DNA from: Acidobacteriota bacterium | GTDB taxonomy: Bacteria; Acidobacteriota; Thermoanaerobaculia; Multivoradales; Multivoraceae | Length of the DNA stretch: 64,000 nt | Direction of reading: 5' to 3' | Assembly (NCBI GenBank): GCA_026707545.1 | Contig: JAPOWR010000005.1 | Coordinates: forward strand, 1 to 64,000 | In this document: piece after piece, positions 32,457-40,939 of the stretch | How positions within the stretch are numbered: position 1 is the stretch's first letter | How the letters are laid out: each line of letters begins with the position of its first letter | Made by a program: the position numbers and the translations under genes | The notes under the pieces: generated by a model | What the model was told of the DNA's origin: nothing | The model's input: only the letters and a program-made list of their open reading frames with translations | Database searches by the model: none

Positions 32457-34100
32457 GTGAATCGAGAACGGCTGCTCAGCTTCGCCGCCTGCGCGATACC
32501 CGGGCTCATGGCCGGGATCCACCTGGCTGGGCTCCTCTTCTTCCTCAACCCTCACCTGCCATTTCAGCCGGGGCCGGTGTTTCGAACCAGCGCCTACTAC
32601 GGTCTGCTCGGCGCTCTTAGCACGACCGTTCTGCTGGCGCCGATTTCCTGGCGGACGCCCGAGCGCGCGGGGCGGCTGCTTCCCTGGTGCCTCGGAGCCG
32701 TGTTCGGCGCCGCTGCCGGCCTCGACCTTGCCCACGCGGCACTCTACGACCACTTCCTGCCTCCCGGCATTCACGATCGGCTGATCAAGGCCGGGCTCTG
32801 GCTCGTCCTGGCCGCGGCCGTCACGTTCTACACGGCGTTCCTTCACACCTACCGCCGGCAGAGGCCCTATGGAGCTCGCAGCCGCTTCGGCATCGCCAGC
32901 CTCGCGGTCCTGACCGTGTACTCGGTCTTCGAACGGCGCGAGGCGTTCGAGCCGCCGCCGCAGAGGAAGCCTCGCGCGGCGGCGATCGAGGCCGCACCAC
33001 CGCCCAACCTCCTGATCTTAGGCCTCGACGGCGCCTCGCTCGACGCGATCCTGCCCCTGTCCGAGCAGGGGCTGCTTCCGTTCTTCTCGCAGACCATGCG
33101 ATCCGGCAGCTACGGACGCGCCGAGTCGGTCGAACCGGCGAGCCGTCTGCCGCTCTGGACAACGGTCGTCACCGGCAAGTACCCGTTCCGCCATGGCGTC
33201 GTGTCAGAGGCGACCCGGGGCGCGCCCTGGCTTGGAGGGGAACGTCTCCACCTGGCGCCCCGCGGAATCGGCTTCAGCGTCTGGGGCGATCGCGGAGTGA
33301 CCGAGGGCGGGCCGGCCGTCTTGCCTTCCGCTCCCTCCCTCTGGCAAATCGCCGAGGGGTTCGGACTCGACGTGTTCGCACTAGACCCCGGAGTCGGTCT
33401 CACGGACTCCGCGGTGGCACGTGCCGCCGCTCTGGGTTCGGCGATGGAGGACGAGCGGCTGGCACGGCTCGGCGATGGCCCGCCATCCGCGCTCTACACC
33501 GCGGCGCTCCGTGATCTGGAGACGCAGACCCAACTGCTGGAGATCCTGTCGTCGCGATCTCCGGAAGTCGATACGGGGCTCGTCGTGTTCGCGGTCATGG
33601 ACGGATTGGCCGCGGTCTCGAACCTTTACTACGACTCCTACGAGGCCGTTCAATTCGACGGCGACCAGGAACAGGCGCGCGTCGACCGGGCGCGCTGGCT
33701 GTCGGCCTACTACGCCTTCGTGGACGGCCTGGTAGCCGAAGCCTGGGAGGAACTGCCGCCGCCGCGGACGCTGGCCGTGGTCAGCGCGTACGGCTGGAGG
33801 CGGTCCGGGCCCCTGCGCCGGCTGTTCGGCTTACGAGGCAACGCCCCCGCCGGCGTAGGGAGCGGATACCAGAACACGCCCGACGGACTGCTTCTGCTCC
33901 GCGGACCGGGAATCAACGAGGACCGTCTCCTGACCCGGCTCGGCATCCAGGACGTGGCCCCTACGCTCCTCTACGCCCTGAACCTGCCGACCGCGCTCGA
34001 CATCGACGGCCGTGTCCTCACCGAGGCCTTCGACTCGTCGACTCTGGCCCGCCGGCCGATCGCCTTCGTGCCCTCCTACGAAACGAAGACCGGGAGCTAG
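32457..34100 (+). CDS. Alkaline-phosphatase-superfamily membrane protein (phosphodiesterase/sulfatase-like)
   Basis: A 547-residue protein. The N-terminal third has about four membrane segments (FAACAIPGLMAGIHLAGLLFF, YYGLLGALSTTVLLAPI, WCLGAVFGAAAGLDLAHAAL, LWLVLAAAVTFYTAFL). From about residue 180 a type I phosphodiesterase/nucleotide pyrophosphatase-like domain begins with LLILGLDGASLDAILPL (metal Asp) and SRLPLWTTVVTGKYPFRHGV (Thr nucleophile region). Later metal ligands are less clear (VFAVMDGLAAV, VVSAYGWRRSG), so activity is uncertain. GTG start at 32457. Substrate may be a lipid or envelope glycan. Confidence 0.7.
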   Translation: MNRERLLSFAACAIPGLMAGIHLAGLLFFLNPHLPFQPGPVFRTSAYYGLLGALSTTVLLAPISWRTPERAGRLLPWCLGAVFGAAAGLDLAHAALYDHFLPPGIHDRLIKAGLWLVLAAAVTFYTAFLHTYRRQRPYGARSRFGIASLAVLTVYSVFERREAFEPPPQRKPRAAAIEAAPPPNLLILGLDGASLDAILPLSEQGLLPFFSQTMRSGSYGRAESVEPASRLPLWTTVVTGKYPFRHGVVSEATRGAPWLGGERLHLAPRGIGFSVWGDRGVTEGGPAVLPSAPSLWQIAEGFGLDVFALDPGVGLTDSAVARAAALGSAMEDERLARLGDGPPSALYTAALRDLETQTQLLEILSSRSPEVDTGLVVFAVMDGLAAVSNLYYDSYEAVQFDGDQEQARVDRARWLSAYYAFVDGLVAEAWEELPPPRTLAVVSAYGWRRSGPLRRLFGLRGNAPAGVGSGYQNTPDGLLLLRGPGINEDRLLTRLGIQDVAPTLLYALNLPTALDIDGRVLTEAFDSSTLARRPIAFVPSYETKTGS

Positions 34101-34109
34101 GAGGCGGCT

Positions 34110-34610
34110 CTAGCGCCGCCCACCCTCACCCGTCGACGACTCGCCGGACGAGGCCGTCCCCCCCGGCAGAGCGAATCGCTGCAGAGCCGGATCGGCAGCC
34201 TCCGGCGCCGGAGCCTGCTTGCCGCCATCCACGATGGACGGTCTCGAGGGACGCTGGTCCTCGGCGGGACTCATCTTGCACTGACCCTGGAAGAACGCCC
34301 CGCTCGCGATGACAAGAGCGGGTGCACTGATCTCGCCCTCAACGTGACCGTTCACGCCGATCTCAATCCGCCTCTTCGCCTCCACCTGACCTTCGAGCCG
34401 CCCTGAGACGCTGAGTTCGCCCACCTTGACGACACCTTCCAGCACGCCGCCTTCGCCGACGATCAACTCGCCTTCCGATTCCACCGTGCCGTTGAAGTGG
34501 CCGTGGACCCGGAAGGTGTTCTTGAATCGGAGTTCCCCCCGGACCTCGCAGCCGGCATCGAGGAAGCCGTTCAGGTCGCCCGGGGAGCTGTTCTTGAGGA
34601 TCTTCGACAT
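34110..34610 (-). CDS. Bactofilin
   Basis: A 166-residue polymer-forming cytoskeletal protein. Core residues about 15-115 form a right-handed beta-helix with repeating hydrophobic-Gly pattern (VRGELRFKNTFRVHGHFNGTVESEGELIVGEGGVLEG..GRLEGQVEAKRRIEIG). The Pro/Ser-rich tail is disordered. Bactofilins often sit next to parAB and can help place ParAB or cell-wall enzymes; here it follows parB on the same strand by 25 bp. Confidence 0.93.
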   Translation of the reverse strand: MSKILKNSSPGDLNGFLDAGCEVRGELRFKNTFRVHGHFNGTVESEGELIVGEGGVLEGVVKVGELSVSGRLEGQVEAKRRIEIGVNGHVEGEISAPALVIASGAFFQGQCKMSPAEDQRPSRPSIVDGGKQAPAPEAADPALQRFALPGGTASSGESSTGEGGRR

Positions 34611-34635
34611 GGCAGGGCTCGCTCCGACGTTGGTG

Positions 34636-35514
34636 TCACTCCGCCGACAACCGCTCGTAGATGCGGATCAGCTCGGGTTCGGAGTGGAAGTGGATCTTCA
34701 GGACGCCGCCACCCCGGCGGCGCCGGCTGATTTCGACGCGGGTCTGCAGTCTACGCGTTAACCGCTCGACGGCGGCGGCCGTGTGGGGATCGCCCTCCGG
34801 TTTGGCCGCCCTCCGCTTCGCGGCAGGCTTCGTCCGAAGACCGGCAGCGATGCGCTCCAGCTCTCGCGCACTGAGGGATTCGCGCTCCGCGCGGATGCCG
34901 AGTTCGATCTGGCTCTGTTCGTCGCCAAGCGCCAGCAACGGACGAGCCTGACCCGCCGTCAGCCCTCCGGACTGCAACTGCTCCTGCACCGCGGCAGGCA
35001 AGCGAAGCAGGCGGAGGGCATTGGCCACGGCTGCCCTGCTCCGGCCGAGCCTGCCGGCAATCTCCTGCTGCGAAAGCCCGAAGTCGTCGCTGAGGGTCCG
35101 GAAGGCCTTCGCCTCTTCCAGCGGGTTCAGATCGGAGCGCTGGAGGTTCTCGACCAGGGCGAGGCGAAGCATTTCGCGCTCGTCGTCCACGTCTCGAAAG
35201 ACGACCGGCACCGTCTCCAGACCAGCCTTCCGCGCCGCCCGCCAGCGACGCTCGCCGGCGACGATCCGGTAGCGGCCGCCGCGATCCGGGCCACCGGTGA
35301 CGACGATCGGCTGGAGCACTCCGATCTGGGCAATCGAGTCCGCCAGTTCCGACAGGGCCTCCTCGTCGAACCGGTCGCGCGGCTGCCGGCTGTTCGGTTC
35401 GAGCTCCGCCACCGGCAACTCGCGTTCCACCCGCGGCGCCGCCGGAGAACGAGCCCCGCTGTCGGCGAACAACTCATCCAGCCCACGACCGAGGCCACGC
35501 CGTCTGCTGCTCAC
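34636..35514 (-). CDS. parB: Chromosome-partitioning protein ParB
   Basis: CTP-dependent clamp that loads at parS and spreads. N-terminal RRGLGRGLDELF is the ParA-stimulating peptide; the CTPase part includes the GERRWRAARKAGL motif and LVENLQRSDLNPLEEA; the helix-turn-helix is LSQQEIAGRLGRSRAAVANALRLLRL. Length 292. GTG start at 35514, 18 bp after parA. Two perfect parS sites lie 1.4 kb away at 36912 and 36958. Confidence 0.95.
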   Translation of the reverse strand: MSSRRRGLGRGLDELFADSGARSPAAPRVERELPVAELEPNSRQPRDRFDEEALSELADSIAQIGVLQPIVVTGGPDRGGRYRIVAGERRWRAARKAGLETVPVVFRDVDDEREMLRLALVENLQRSDLNPLEEAKAFRTLSDDFGLSQQEIAGRLGRSRAAVANALRLLRLPAAVQEQLQSGGLTAGQARPLLALGDEQSQIELGIRAERESLSARELERIAAGLRTKPAAKRRAAKPEGDPHTAAAVERLTRRLQTRVEISRRRRGGGVLKIHFHSEPELIRIYERLSAE

Positions 35515-35532
35515 ATGACTCCGATGGCGCGA

Positions 35533-36291
35533 TCAGGGCCGGCGGGCCGCGAGCTCCTGCGCCAGGCCCAGATACGCCTGGGCACCCTTGCTCTTGATGT
35601 CGTACTGCAGGACCGGCATGCCGTGACTCGGCGCCTCCGCCAGACGGACGTTGCGCGGAACCATCGTATCGCAGACGATGGATCCGAAGTGCCTGCGCAC
35701 CTCGCGCGCAACGTCCCGCGACAGGTTCGTGCGGTCATCGTACATGGTGAGGATCACGCCGGCGATCGCCAGGTCGGGCCTACCAAGTTCCCGGACCCGC
35801 TGAACGGTCGCCATCAACTCGCTGATGCCCTCGAGTGCAAAGTACTCGCATTGCAGCGGCACGACGACCGCGTCCGCGGCATAGAGGGCGTTCAGGGTCA
35901 GTCGGCCCAGCGCCGGGGGACAATCCACGAAGACGCGTTCGTACTGCTGGGCAAGGCCTTCGAGCGAAGCTCCAAGCCGCCGGATCCACGCCTGGTCCCG
36001 TTGCAGACCCAACTCCGCTCCGACCAGATCCCGGTTCGCCGGCAGCAGGTCGAGGTAGGGAAACCCGGTCGGGACGATCACCTCCGCGGCGTCGGCCTCC
36101 CCGGAAAGCACCTCGAACAGGGTGGGTGCACGTCCCGACCAGCCAAGCCCCCGGCTGGCGTTTCCCTGCGGGTCGCTGTCGACGAGCAGCACCCTCCGCT
36201 CCATGGCGCCGAAGGCCGCCGCGAGATTGATCGCCGACGTCGTCTTGCCCACGCCGCCCTTCTGGTTGGCGACCGCCAGGAGGTCAGCCAC
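35533..36291 (-). CDS. parA: Chromosome-partitioning ATPase ParA
   Basis: Deviant Walker ATPase of the MinD/ParA family that moves ParB-parS complexes. The P-loop is VANQKGGVGKTTSAINLA at residue about 8, Walker A' DSDPQGNAS, and VFVDCPPALGRLTLNAL. Length 252, the short chromosomal Soj type. GTG start overlaps the rsmG stop by 8 bp; part of the rsmG-parA-parB-bactofilin operon. Confidence 0.95.
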   Translation of the reverse strand: MADLLAVANQKGGVGKTTSAINLAAAFGAMERRVLLVDSDPQGNASRGLGWSGRAPTLFEVLSGEADAAEVIVPTGFPYLDLLPANRDLVGAELGLQRDQAWIRRLGASLEGLAQQYERVFVDCPPALGRLTLNALYAADAVVVPLQCEYFALEGISELMATVQRVRELGRPDLAIAGVILTMYDDRTNLSRDVAREVRRHFGSIVCDTMVPRNVRLAEAPSHGMPVLQYDIKSKGAQAYLGLAQELAARRP

Positions 36292-36928
36292 GGCGGATCG
36301 GCCGAAGCAGGAGAAGCCGACGGTGCCGGCTGTCGGGCAGACTCACTTCTTCTTCCACGGAACACATCGCCGCCAGCCCGGGCGCCAGTTCACGGCCAGC
36401 CCAGACCATCAGACGCCCACCACCCGGAAGCGCCTCGATCAGACGGGCCAATGTGACCTTCGGAAGCCGTACGCCGCGCAGCGCCACGAACTCTACCGCC
36501 CCGGCCAGGCTACCCGCGGACTCCGGGCCCACACGCTCCCGAACCACCCGCACCCGCGGAAGCTCAAGCTCCCGAACCGCCTCCGCCAGGAACGCAGCCT
36601 TCCGTTCGCGCGCCTCCACCAGGACGACGCTTCGCTCCGGATGCAGGGCCGCCAGTACCAGCCCGGGAAAGCCCGCACCACTGCCGAGGTCGAGAAGCGA
36701 CGAACCGTCGCCCTCGGTCTTCGACCGACTCCAATACGCCCGAGCCGCAACCGACTCCGCGTAGTGCCGCCGCACCCACACGGCCGGAGAATCCTCACCC
36801 ACGAGCCGAACCACCCGGTTCCACTGCTTCAACAACTCCGCATGCCGGCCCAACCGCCCGATCGCCTCCCCCGACAACCGATCACCGAACTCCCGGCGGA
36901 ACAACTCCTCATGTTTCACGTGAAACAC
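36284..36928 (-). CDS. rsmG: 16S rRNA (guanine-N7) methyltransferase RsmG
   Basis: Methylates G527 of 16S rRNA. SAM-binding loop LLDLGSGAGFPGLVLAAL, VVLVEARERKAAFLAEAVRELEL and VEFVALRGV are family marks. Length 214. GTG start at 36928; the first codons (MFHVKH) are encoded by a parS site, as in many bacteria where parS overlaps the rsmG start. No mnmG is next to it, unlike the frequent arrangement. Confidence 0.94.
   Translation of the reverse strand: MFHVKHEELFRREFGDRLSGEAIGRLGRHAELLKQWNRVVRLVGEDSPAVWVRRHYAESVAARAYWSRSKTEGDGSSLLDLGSGAGFPGLVLAALHPERSVVLVEARERKAAFLAEAVRELELPRVRVVRERVGPESAGSLAGAVEFVALRGVRLPKVTLARLIEALPGGGRLMVWAGRELAPGLAAMCSVEEEVSLPDSRHRRLLLLRPIRRG
36912..36927. promoter_or_regulatory. 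parS: parS site 1
   Basis: TGTTTCACGTGAAACA is a perfect match to the universal ParB-binding palindrome and overlaps the rsmG start codon. Confidence 0.97.
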
Positions 36929-36957
36929 CCTGCGAGGAGGGGCTCCAACAGGAACCC

Positions 36958-36973
36958 TGTTTCACGTGAAACA
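36958..36973. promoter_or_regulatory. parS: parS site 2
   Basis: A second perfect TGTTTCACGTGAAACA, 46 bp from the first (start to start), in the rsmG upstream region. Confidence 0.97.
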
Positions 36974-37305
36974 TGCACTACTCAGTCCGCGAACCGCCCA
37001 ACTCTTCCATCTCCCAGCCGAGGGTATCTCTCCACAATCGGACGTTCTGGACCTTTCGTCCGAAGCACGCAGCCCTTTCGCCCCTTGCATGAAAGAAGCT
37101 CGTGCTCGCTGCTTCGCAGCATCGCGCTCAATGCGGACCATAAGGTCCGCGCACCCAGAGAACGGCCGTCAGGCGGCGACACTCTCTACAGCAACCTGAC
37201 TGCTCCATGCGCGGCCAAACGCCGCTCCAGGTCCTTGCGCGAGCCCAGAATCCCCCTACCTGACGGAGCAGCGTCTAGCGCGCCCGAAGACGCCGACGAC
37301 GTCCA
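36974..37305. other. Non-coding stretch between parS and the inverted-repeat element
   Basis: No credible gene. Contains two small perfect hairpins (37108-37150). This is where mnmE and mnmG are frequently found in other bacteria; no remnant was recognised. Confidence 0.6.
37108..37150. repeat. Two adjacent perfect hairpins
   Basis: GCTGC-TTC-GCAGC at 37108-37120 and GCGGACC-ATAA-GGTCCGC at 37133-37150. They resemble the intergenic hairpin clusters at 12024 and 6273 in stem size and tetraloop form. Confidence 0.6.
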
Positions 37306-37480
37306 GCCTGGCCGGGGCCGGAGGAGGGGGTCCCAGGGGGCTGTCGGCAAGCGACGCCCGACGCCATCTCCTGAACCACCGCCCAACCGGAGCGCAGCCG
37401 ACCGCAGCGAGCGCCAACCTCCCCTCTACTCAGAAAGCGCGAGCGGCCCCTGGGACCCCCTCCTCCGGCTCCGGACAGGC
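37306..37480. repeat. Non-coding inverted-repeat element, copy 1 (about 175 bp)
   Basis: Arms at 37306-37339 and 37447-37480 pair over 34 bp with two mismatches; the inner 22 bp (37318-37339 with 37447-37468) are perfect. The about 107-bp interior shares colinear blocks with copy 2 at 44.7 kb in opposite orientation: AGCGACGCCCGACG (37350), AACCGGAGCG (37385) and GAGCGCCA (37409). No ORF is credible. It looks like a MITE-type or structured-RNA repeat family. Confidence 0.75.
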
Positions 37481-37512
37481 GGGTGCGCTCCGACGACAAT
37501 CTACAAAGCGCG

Positions 37513-38328
37513 CTACAAGCTGCGGATGTTGACGCGTTTGAAGTAGCCGTTGCCCTGGCTCTCGGTTTCGACGTCGGGGTCGTCGGCCAGGGTCAGGTGG
37601 ACGATGCGGCGGTCAGCGGGGTTCATTGGACGCAGGGTGCGGATGCCGCCGCGGGACACCACCTCGTCGGCGACACGGCGTGCGAGGCCGCGCAGACGCT
37701 CTTCCTTTCTGCGCTGATAGCCGCCGCTATCGAGCCGGCACGGCACGATTCGTCCCAGTTCCCTGAACATGACCCGCGGCAGGAGGTGCTGGAGCGCAAG
37801 AAGGACCTGGCCCTCGTCCTCCACGAGGAGTTCCTGGTCCACCCCCTCGATCTCGACCTCCAGCCGGCCGTCCGCCAGAGCCATCTCCGCCGACACCTCG
37901 AGGTCGGCCAGCTCCAGCAGTTGCCGAAGCGCCTGCTGGGCGATCTCCAGGATCTCCTCGGAGTCCACGGCGGGTGAGTCCACGTCCTCCGGCGCCACCA
38001 TGTCCGGCGCCACCGTGTCCGGCGCCGGCGCGTCCTCTGCTACGTCCGCCAGCGCCTCATCCGAGTCAGCCGGTGCGGCATCGGCAGGCCTCTCGCCGTC
38101 GCGGTTGTCGGTCGCTTCGTCGCTTGCTTCGCGCGCCTCCGAACCCGGACCGACCTCCCGCGGGTCGACCCGGATCACCACCCGACGGCGCTTGACGAAT
38201 CCGTGCCGCTTCTCGACCCGGTCAAACACCACCTGGTCGGGCGACACACCGAAATGGTTCGCCGCCGCCAGCACCGCTCTGGCCTCCGTTTCGCCTGAAA
38301 AGAACACGTTCTTGGTTGGTGCGTTCAT
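37513..38328 (-). CDS. jag: Jag/KhpB RNA-binding protein
   Basis: RNA-binding protein with three parts: a Jag-N domain (about 1-52; FFSGETEARAVLAAANHFGVSPDQVVFDRVE..GF), an acidic Ala/Asp-rich linker (about 60-125), a KH-like domain (130-205; VEIEGVDQELLVEDEGQVLLALQHLLPRV) and a C-terminal R3H domain (RRKEERLRGLARRVADEVVSRG..LRPMNPADRRIVH). Length 271. Sits 19 bp after yidC in the conserved rpmH-rnpA-yidD-yidC-jag run. Confidence 0.92.
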   Translation of the reverse strand: MNAPTKNVFFSGETEARAVLAAANHFGVSPDQVVFDRVEKRHGFVKRRRVVIRVDPREVGPGSEAREASDEATDNRDGERPADAAPADSDEALADVAEDAPAPDTVAPDMVAPEDVDSPAVDSEEILEIAQQALRQLLELADLEVSAEMALADGRLEVEIEGVDQELLVEDEGQVLLALQHLLPRVMFRELGRIVPCRLDSGGYQRRKEERLRGLARRVADEVVSRGGIRTLRPMNPADRRIVHLTLADDPDVETESQGNGYFKRVNIRSL

Positions 38329-38347
38329 CTGAGTCCCGTCCTGTGCC

Positions 38348-40102
38348 TCACTTCTTGGTCTCCGTTGCCTTCGGCGCCACTTCGCCCCCGAGGTAGCCCT
38401 TCTTCTTCAGCTTGTTGTACACGCCCGTCTGCACGATTCCCAGCAGATTGTTCGTCAGCCAGTAGAGCACCAGGCCGCTCGGAAAGCTGAACGAGAAGAT
38501 CGTGAACCAGATCGGCATCGTGTTGATGATCAGCTTCTGCGTCTTGTTGGGCGGCGGCGGCAGCATCCGCTGCTGGAGGAACTGCGAGGCGCCCATGACG
38601 AGTGGAAGCACGTAGATCGGATCAGGCAGCGCGAGGTTCTGAATCCAGCCGAGCCAGGACGCGTCCCACAGCTCCACCGCCTCGCTCAACAGCCGGAAGA
38701 AGCCGAAGAACACGGGCATCTGGAACAGGATCGGCAAGCAGCCGCTGGCAGGGTTCACGCCCTCCTCCCGGAACAGCGCCTGAATCTCCTCGTTCATCTT
38801 GCGCTGCATGTCCATGCGCGGACGGCCCTTCCCGTCCTTCAGCTTGGGCCGGTACTTGGCGCGGATCGCTTCCATCCGCGGATTCAGCTTCTGGATCCGC
38901 TGCATCGAAACCTGACTCTTGTGGGTCAGCGGGAACAGCACCAGCCGGATGACCACGGTCATCAGAACGATGCTCCACCCGTAGTTCGCTACGACATTGT
39001 CGTAAATCCAGCGTAAACCGAACTGCAACGGCCTCGAGATCACGCCGAAGAAGCCATACCGCACCGTCTTCTCCAGTCGCACTCCCATCGCCGCCAGAGC
39101 GTCGTACTGCTTGTCACCGAAGTACGCGCGGCCGGCCAGTTCGCCGCCCGAGGAGCGCAGAACCAGCATCAGGTCCCGGGTCAGCTCGGCAGTGGCGACG
39201 TCCGCGGCCTCGAACATGACGAAGCCGCCCAGGTTGCCGTCGGCCTCTTCCAGGTTGGCGACCGGGCGTGCCTGCACCAGTCCCCTCGCACCCGCCGGAA
39301 TCACAGCGGTGATGAAGTACCGGTCCTCGAGCGCCACCCAGCGCGCACTGCTCCCGAGATCCCTGGGATCCTCGGTCTTCCGGGGCTCCAGCGACTCCAT
39401 GTCGCCATCCGAGAACCATGTCGCCGCTCTCCGCTGCTGGCTCGACAGGCGGCTCTGCAGTTCCTCCACGGTCGGATTCCGGATTCCCGGACCCAGCACC
39501 AGCCCCCAGGAGTCACCGGGAGACTCGACTTCGTACCGGAAGGTCAGACCCCCCACCTGCGTCGTCACTTTCGGAATGTGAAACGTCTTCGTCGCGGTGC
39601 CGAGGTCACCGCTGTAGCGGAAGCTCAGCCGGGTGTCGCCGTCGACGGTTGAGCGATCGACGACGAACAGCGCCTCGTTGAGCGGCGAAGTCCGCTGTGA
39701 ACCCTGGAACGCGAAGGGGTAGGGCTGGCCCCGTTCACGCCCGCGCACCAGTTCCACCGGCTCGCCGCCGTCCGGGCGGCGCAGTTCGAAGGACAGCAAC
39801 TGGGCGCCACGGTTGGTGAACTCGAGCGTCGCGTTGCCCGACTCCAGCACCACGCGCTGCTCGGCCGGGGCCTCGACCCGTTGCACGACCGGGGCAGGCG
39901 GAGGTGTCGCTGCCCTCTGCCCCGTCGGGGCCGGGACCGCGGAACTGGGTTCGCCGGCGGTCCCTCCGTCCATCTCTCCGTCGACGCGGCCAGACTCCAC
40001 CGGAGCCCGCTCCACCGGTGGCTGCGGCGAGAAGAGCGCCTGCCAGAGAAGCAGAACGCCCAGCGACAGGACCGCGGCGAGCAGGAGTCTTCGACTATCC
40101 AT
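38348..40102 (-). CDS. yidC: Membrane protein insertase YidC
   Basis: Inserts proteins in the inner membrane, alone or with SecYEG. Gram-negative form of 584 residues: a first membrane segment (LLLAAVLSLGVLLLWQALF), a Pro-rich linker, a large periplasmic beta domain (about 90-335), then the five-helix core with YGWSIVLMTVVIRLVLFPLT, SQVSMQRIQKLNPRMEAIRAKY, CLPILFQMPVFFGFFRLL and a final hydrophobic pair (MPIWFTIFSFSFPSGLVLYWLTNNLL). The short Lys-containing tail follows. ATG overlaps the yidD stop by 8 bp. Confidence 0.96.
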   Translation of the reverse strand: MDSRRLLLAAVLSLGVLLLWQALFSPQPPVERAPVESGRVDGEMDGGTAGEPSSAVPAPTGQRAATPPPAPVVQRVEAPAEQRVVLESGNATLEFTNRGAQLLSFELRRPDGGEPVELVRGRERGQPYPFAFQGSQRTSPLNEALFVVDRSTVDGDTRLSFRYSGDLGTATKTFHIPKVTTQVGGLTFRYEVESPGDSWGLVLGPGIRNPTVEELQSRLSSQQRRAATWFSDGDMESLEPRKTEDPRDLGSSARWVALEDRYFITAVIPAGARGLVQARPVANLEEADGNLGGFVMFEAADVATAELTRDLMLVLRSSGGELAGRAYFGDKQYDALAAMGVRLEKTVRYGFFGVISRPLQFGLRWIYDNVVANYGWSIVLMTVVIRLVLFPLTHKSQVSMQRIQKLNPRMEAIRAKYRPKLKDGKGRPRMDMQRKMNEEIQALFREEGVNPASGCLPILFQMPVFFGFFRLLSEAVELWDASWLGWIQNLALPDPIYVLPLVMGASQFLQQRMLPPPPNKTQKLIINTMPIWFTIFSFSFPSGLVLYWLTNNLLGIVQTGVYNKLKKKGYLGGEVAPKATETKK

Positions 40103-40364
40103 CCGCCTCGGCTCTCATTCCCCGCAGCTTCGGCGACCCCGCGCCGGCGGGCGGCAAATCGATGCCTCCCCGGCCCAGAGGCTGGCAGCGGAGCAGGCGC
40201 CGGATCGTCAGCCAGCTCCCCACCACCAGGCCGTGGCTCCGCAAGGCGATCTGCCCGTACTCGGAGCAGGTCGGACTGAAACGGCAGGCGCGTGGAAGGA
40301 GCGGCGACAACCAGCGCTTGTACGCGCGCAGCGACGCCACGGCGAAGCGGACTGGGACGTTCAT
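40095..40364 (-). CDS. yidD: YidD membrane-insertion factor, paralog 2 (canonical locus)
   Basis: An 89-residue YidD: RAYKRWLSPLLPRACRFSPTCSEYGQIALRSHGLVVGSWLTIRRLLRCQPLGRGGIDLPP, the amphipathic-helix protein that works with YidC. ATG at 40364 overlaps the rnpA stop (ATGA) and the gene ends inside the yidC start, so translation is likely coupled through rnpA-yidD-yidC. A second copy exists at 11688. Confidence 0.93.
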   Translation of the reverse strand: MNVPVRFAVASLRAYKRWLSPLLPRACRFSPTCSEYGQIALRSHGLVVGSWLTIRRLLRCQPLGRGGIDLPPAGAGSPKLRGMRAEADG

Positions 40365-40774
40365 GACCGCGACGACCTGCGGCGGCGGGAGCGGCGGGTG
40401 CCGTACCGGCCGGCTGCTCGAAACAGGCGGTCGAGTTCCCGGTAGAAACTGCGCCGATTGGCGTCGGCAGCTGCGGCCTTCAGGTGGACCACCACGTCCA
40501 CCGCGGGCAGCTTGTCCCGCCGGACCTGCTGGCGGTAGTGCTCCCGCACCCGCCGGCGGAGCCGGTTTCGTACCACGGCTCCGCCGACGCGCCGACTGGC
40601 GGTGAGGCCGAGCCTCGGCTGCCCAGCGTCGTTCTCCCGCACGTGGAGCACCGCGATGTCGCCATGCAGGCGCCGACCCCGGCGATAGACCCTGCGATAG
40701 TCGCGGCTCGACCGGATCCGTTCGCCCCCCGGTGCGACACCGGAGTTGCACCGCGGGCTGCTCGCTCGACTCAA
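40361..40774 (-). CDS. rnpA: Ribonuclease P protein component
   Basis: Protein subunit of RNase P for tRNA 5' processing. Family core: IRSSRDYRRVYRRGRRL, LGLTASRRVGGAVVRNRLRRRVREHYR (the RNR signature), AVDVVVHLKAAAAD. The C-terminal Arg/Ser-rich tail is longer than usual. TTG at 40774 begins 2 bp after the rpmH stop; no better start lies between it and the core. Confidence 0.92.
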   Translation of the reverse strand: MSRASSPRCNSGVAPGGERIRSSRDYRRVYRRGRRLHGDIAVLHVRENDAGQPRLGLTASRRVGGAVVRNRLRRRVREHYRQQVRRDKLPAVDVVVHLKAAAADANRRSFYRELDRLFRAAGRYGTRRSRRRRSSRS

Positions 40775-40776
40775 GG

Positions 40777-40911
40777 TCAGACCGTGAGGCGCTTGCGGCC
40801 CTTGCGGCGGCGGCGCGAGAGAATCGCCCGCCCGTGTCTCGTCCGCATGCGGGCGCGGAAACCGTGCTTCTTCTTGCGACGCCGGTTGTTCGGCTGGTAT
40901 GTCCTCTTCAC
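40777..40911 (-). CDS. rpmH: 50S ribosomal protein L34
   Basis: A 44-residue ribosomal protein: [20 protein letters not shown] then [20 protein letters not shown] and RLTV, a full match to the L34 family. GTG start at 40911 (GTG AAG AGG ACA). It leads the rpmH-rnpA-yidD-yidC-jag operon. Confidence 0.96.
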   Translation of the reverse strand: MKRTYQPNNRRRKKKHGFRARMRTRHGRAILSRRRRKGRKRLTV

Positions 40912-40939
40912 GTCGTTACTTCCTTCCTAGGGTGTGGCA

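Noticed and set aside
36966-37199. Plus-strand ORF starting in parS site 2
   Set aside because: No family pattern, and it runs through hairpins; codon use is not gene-like.
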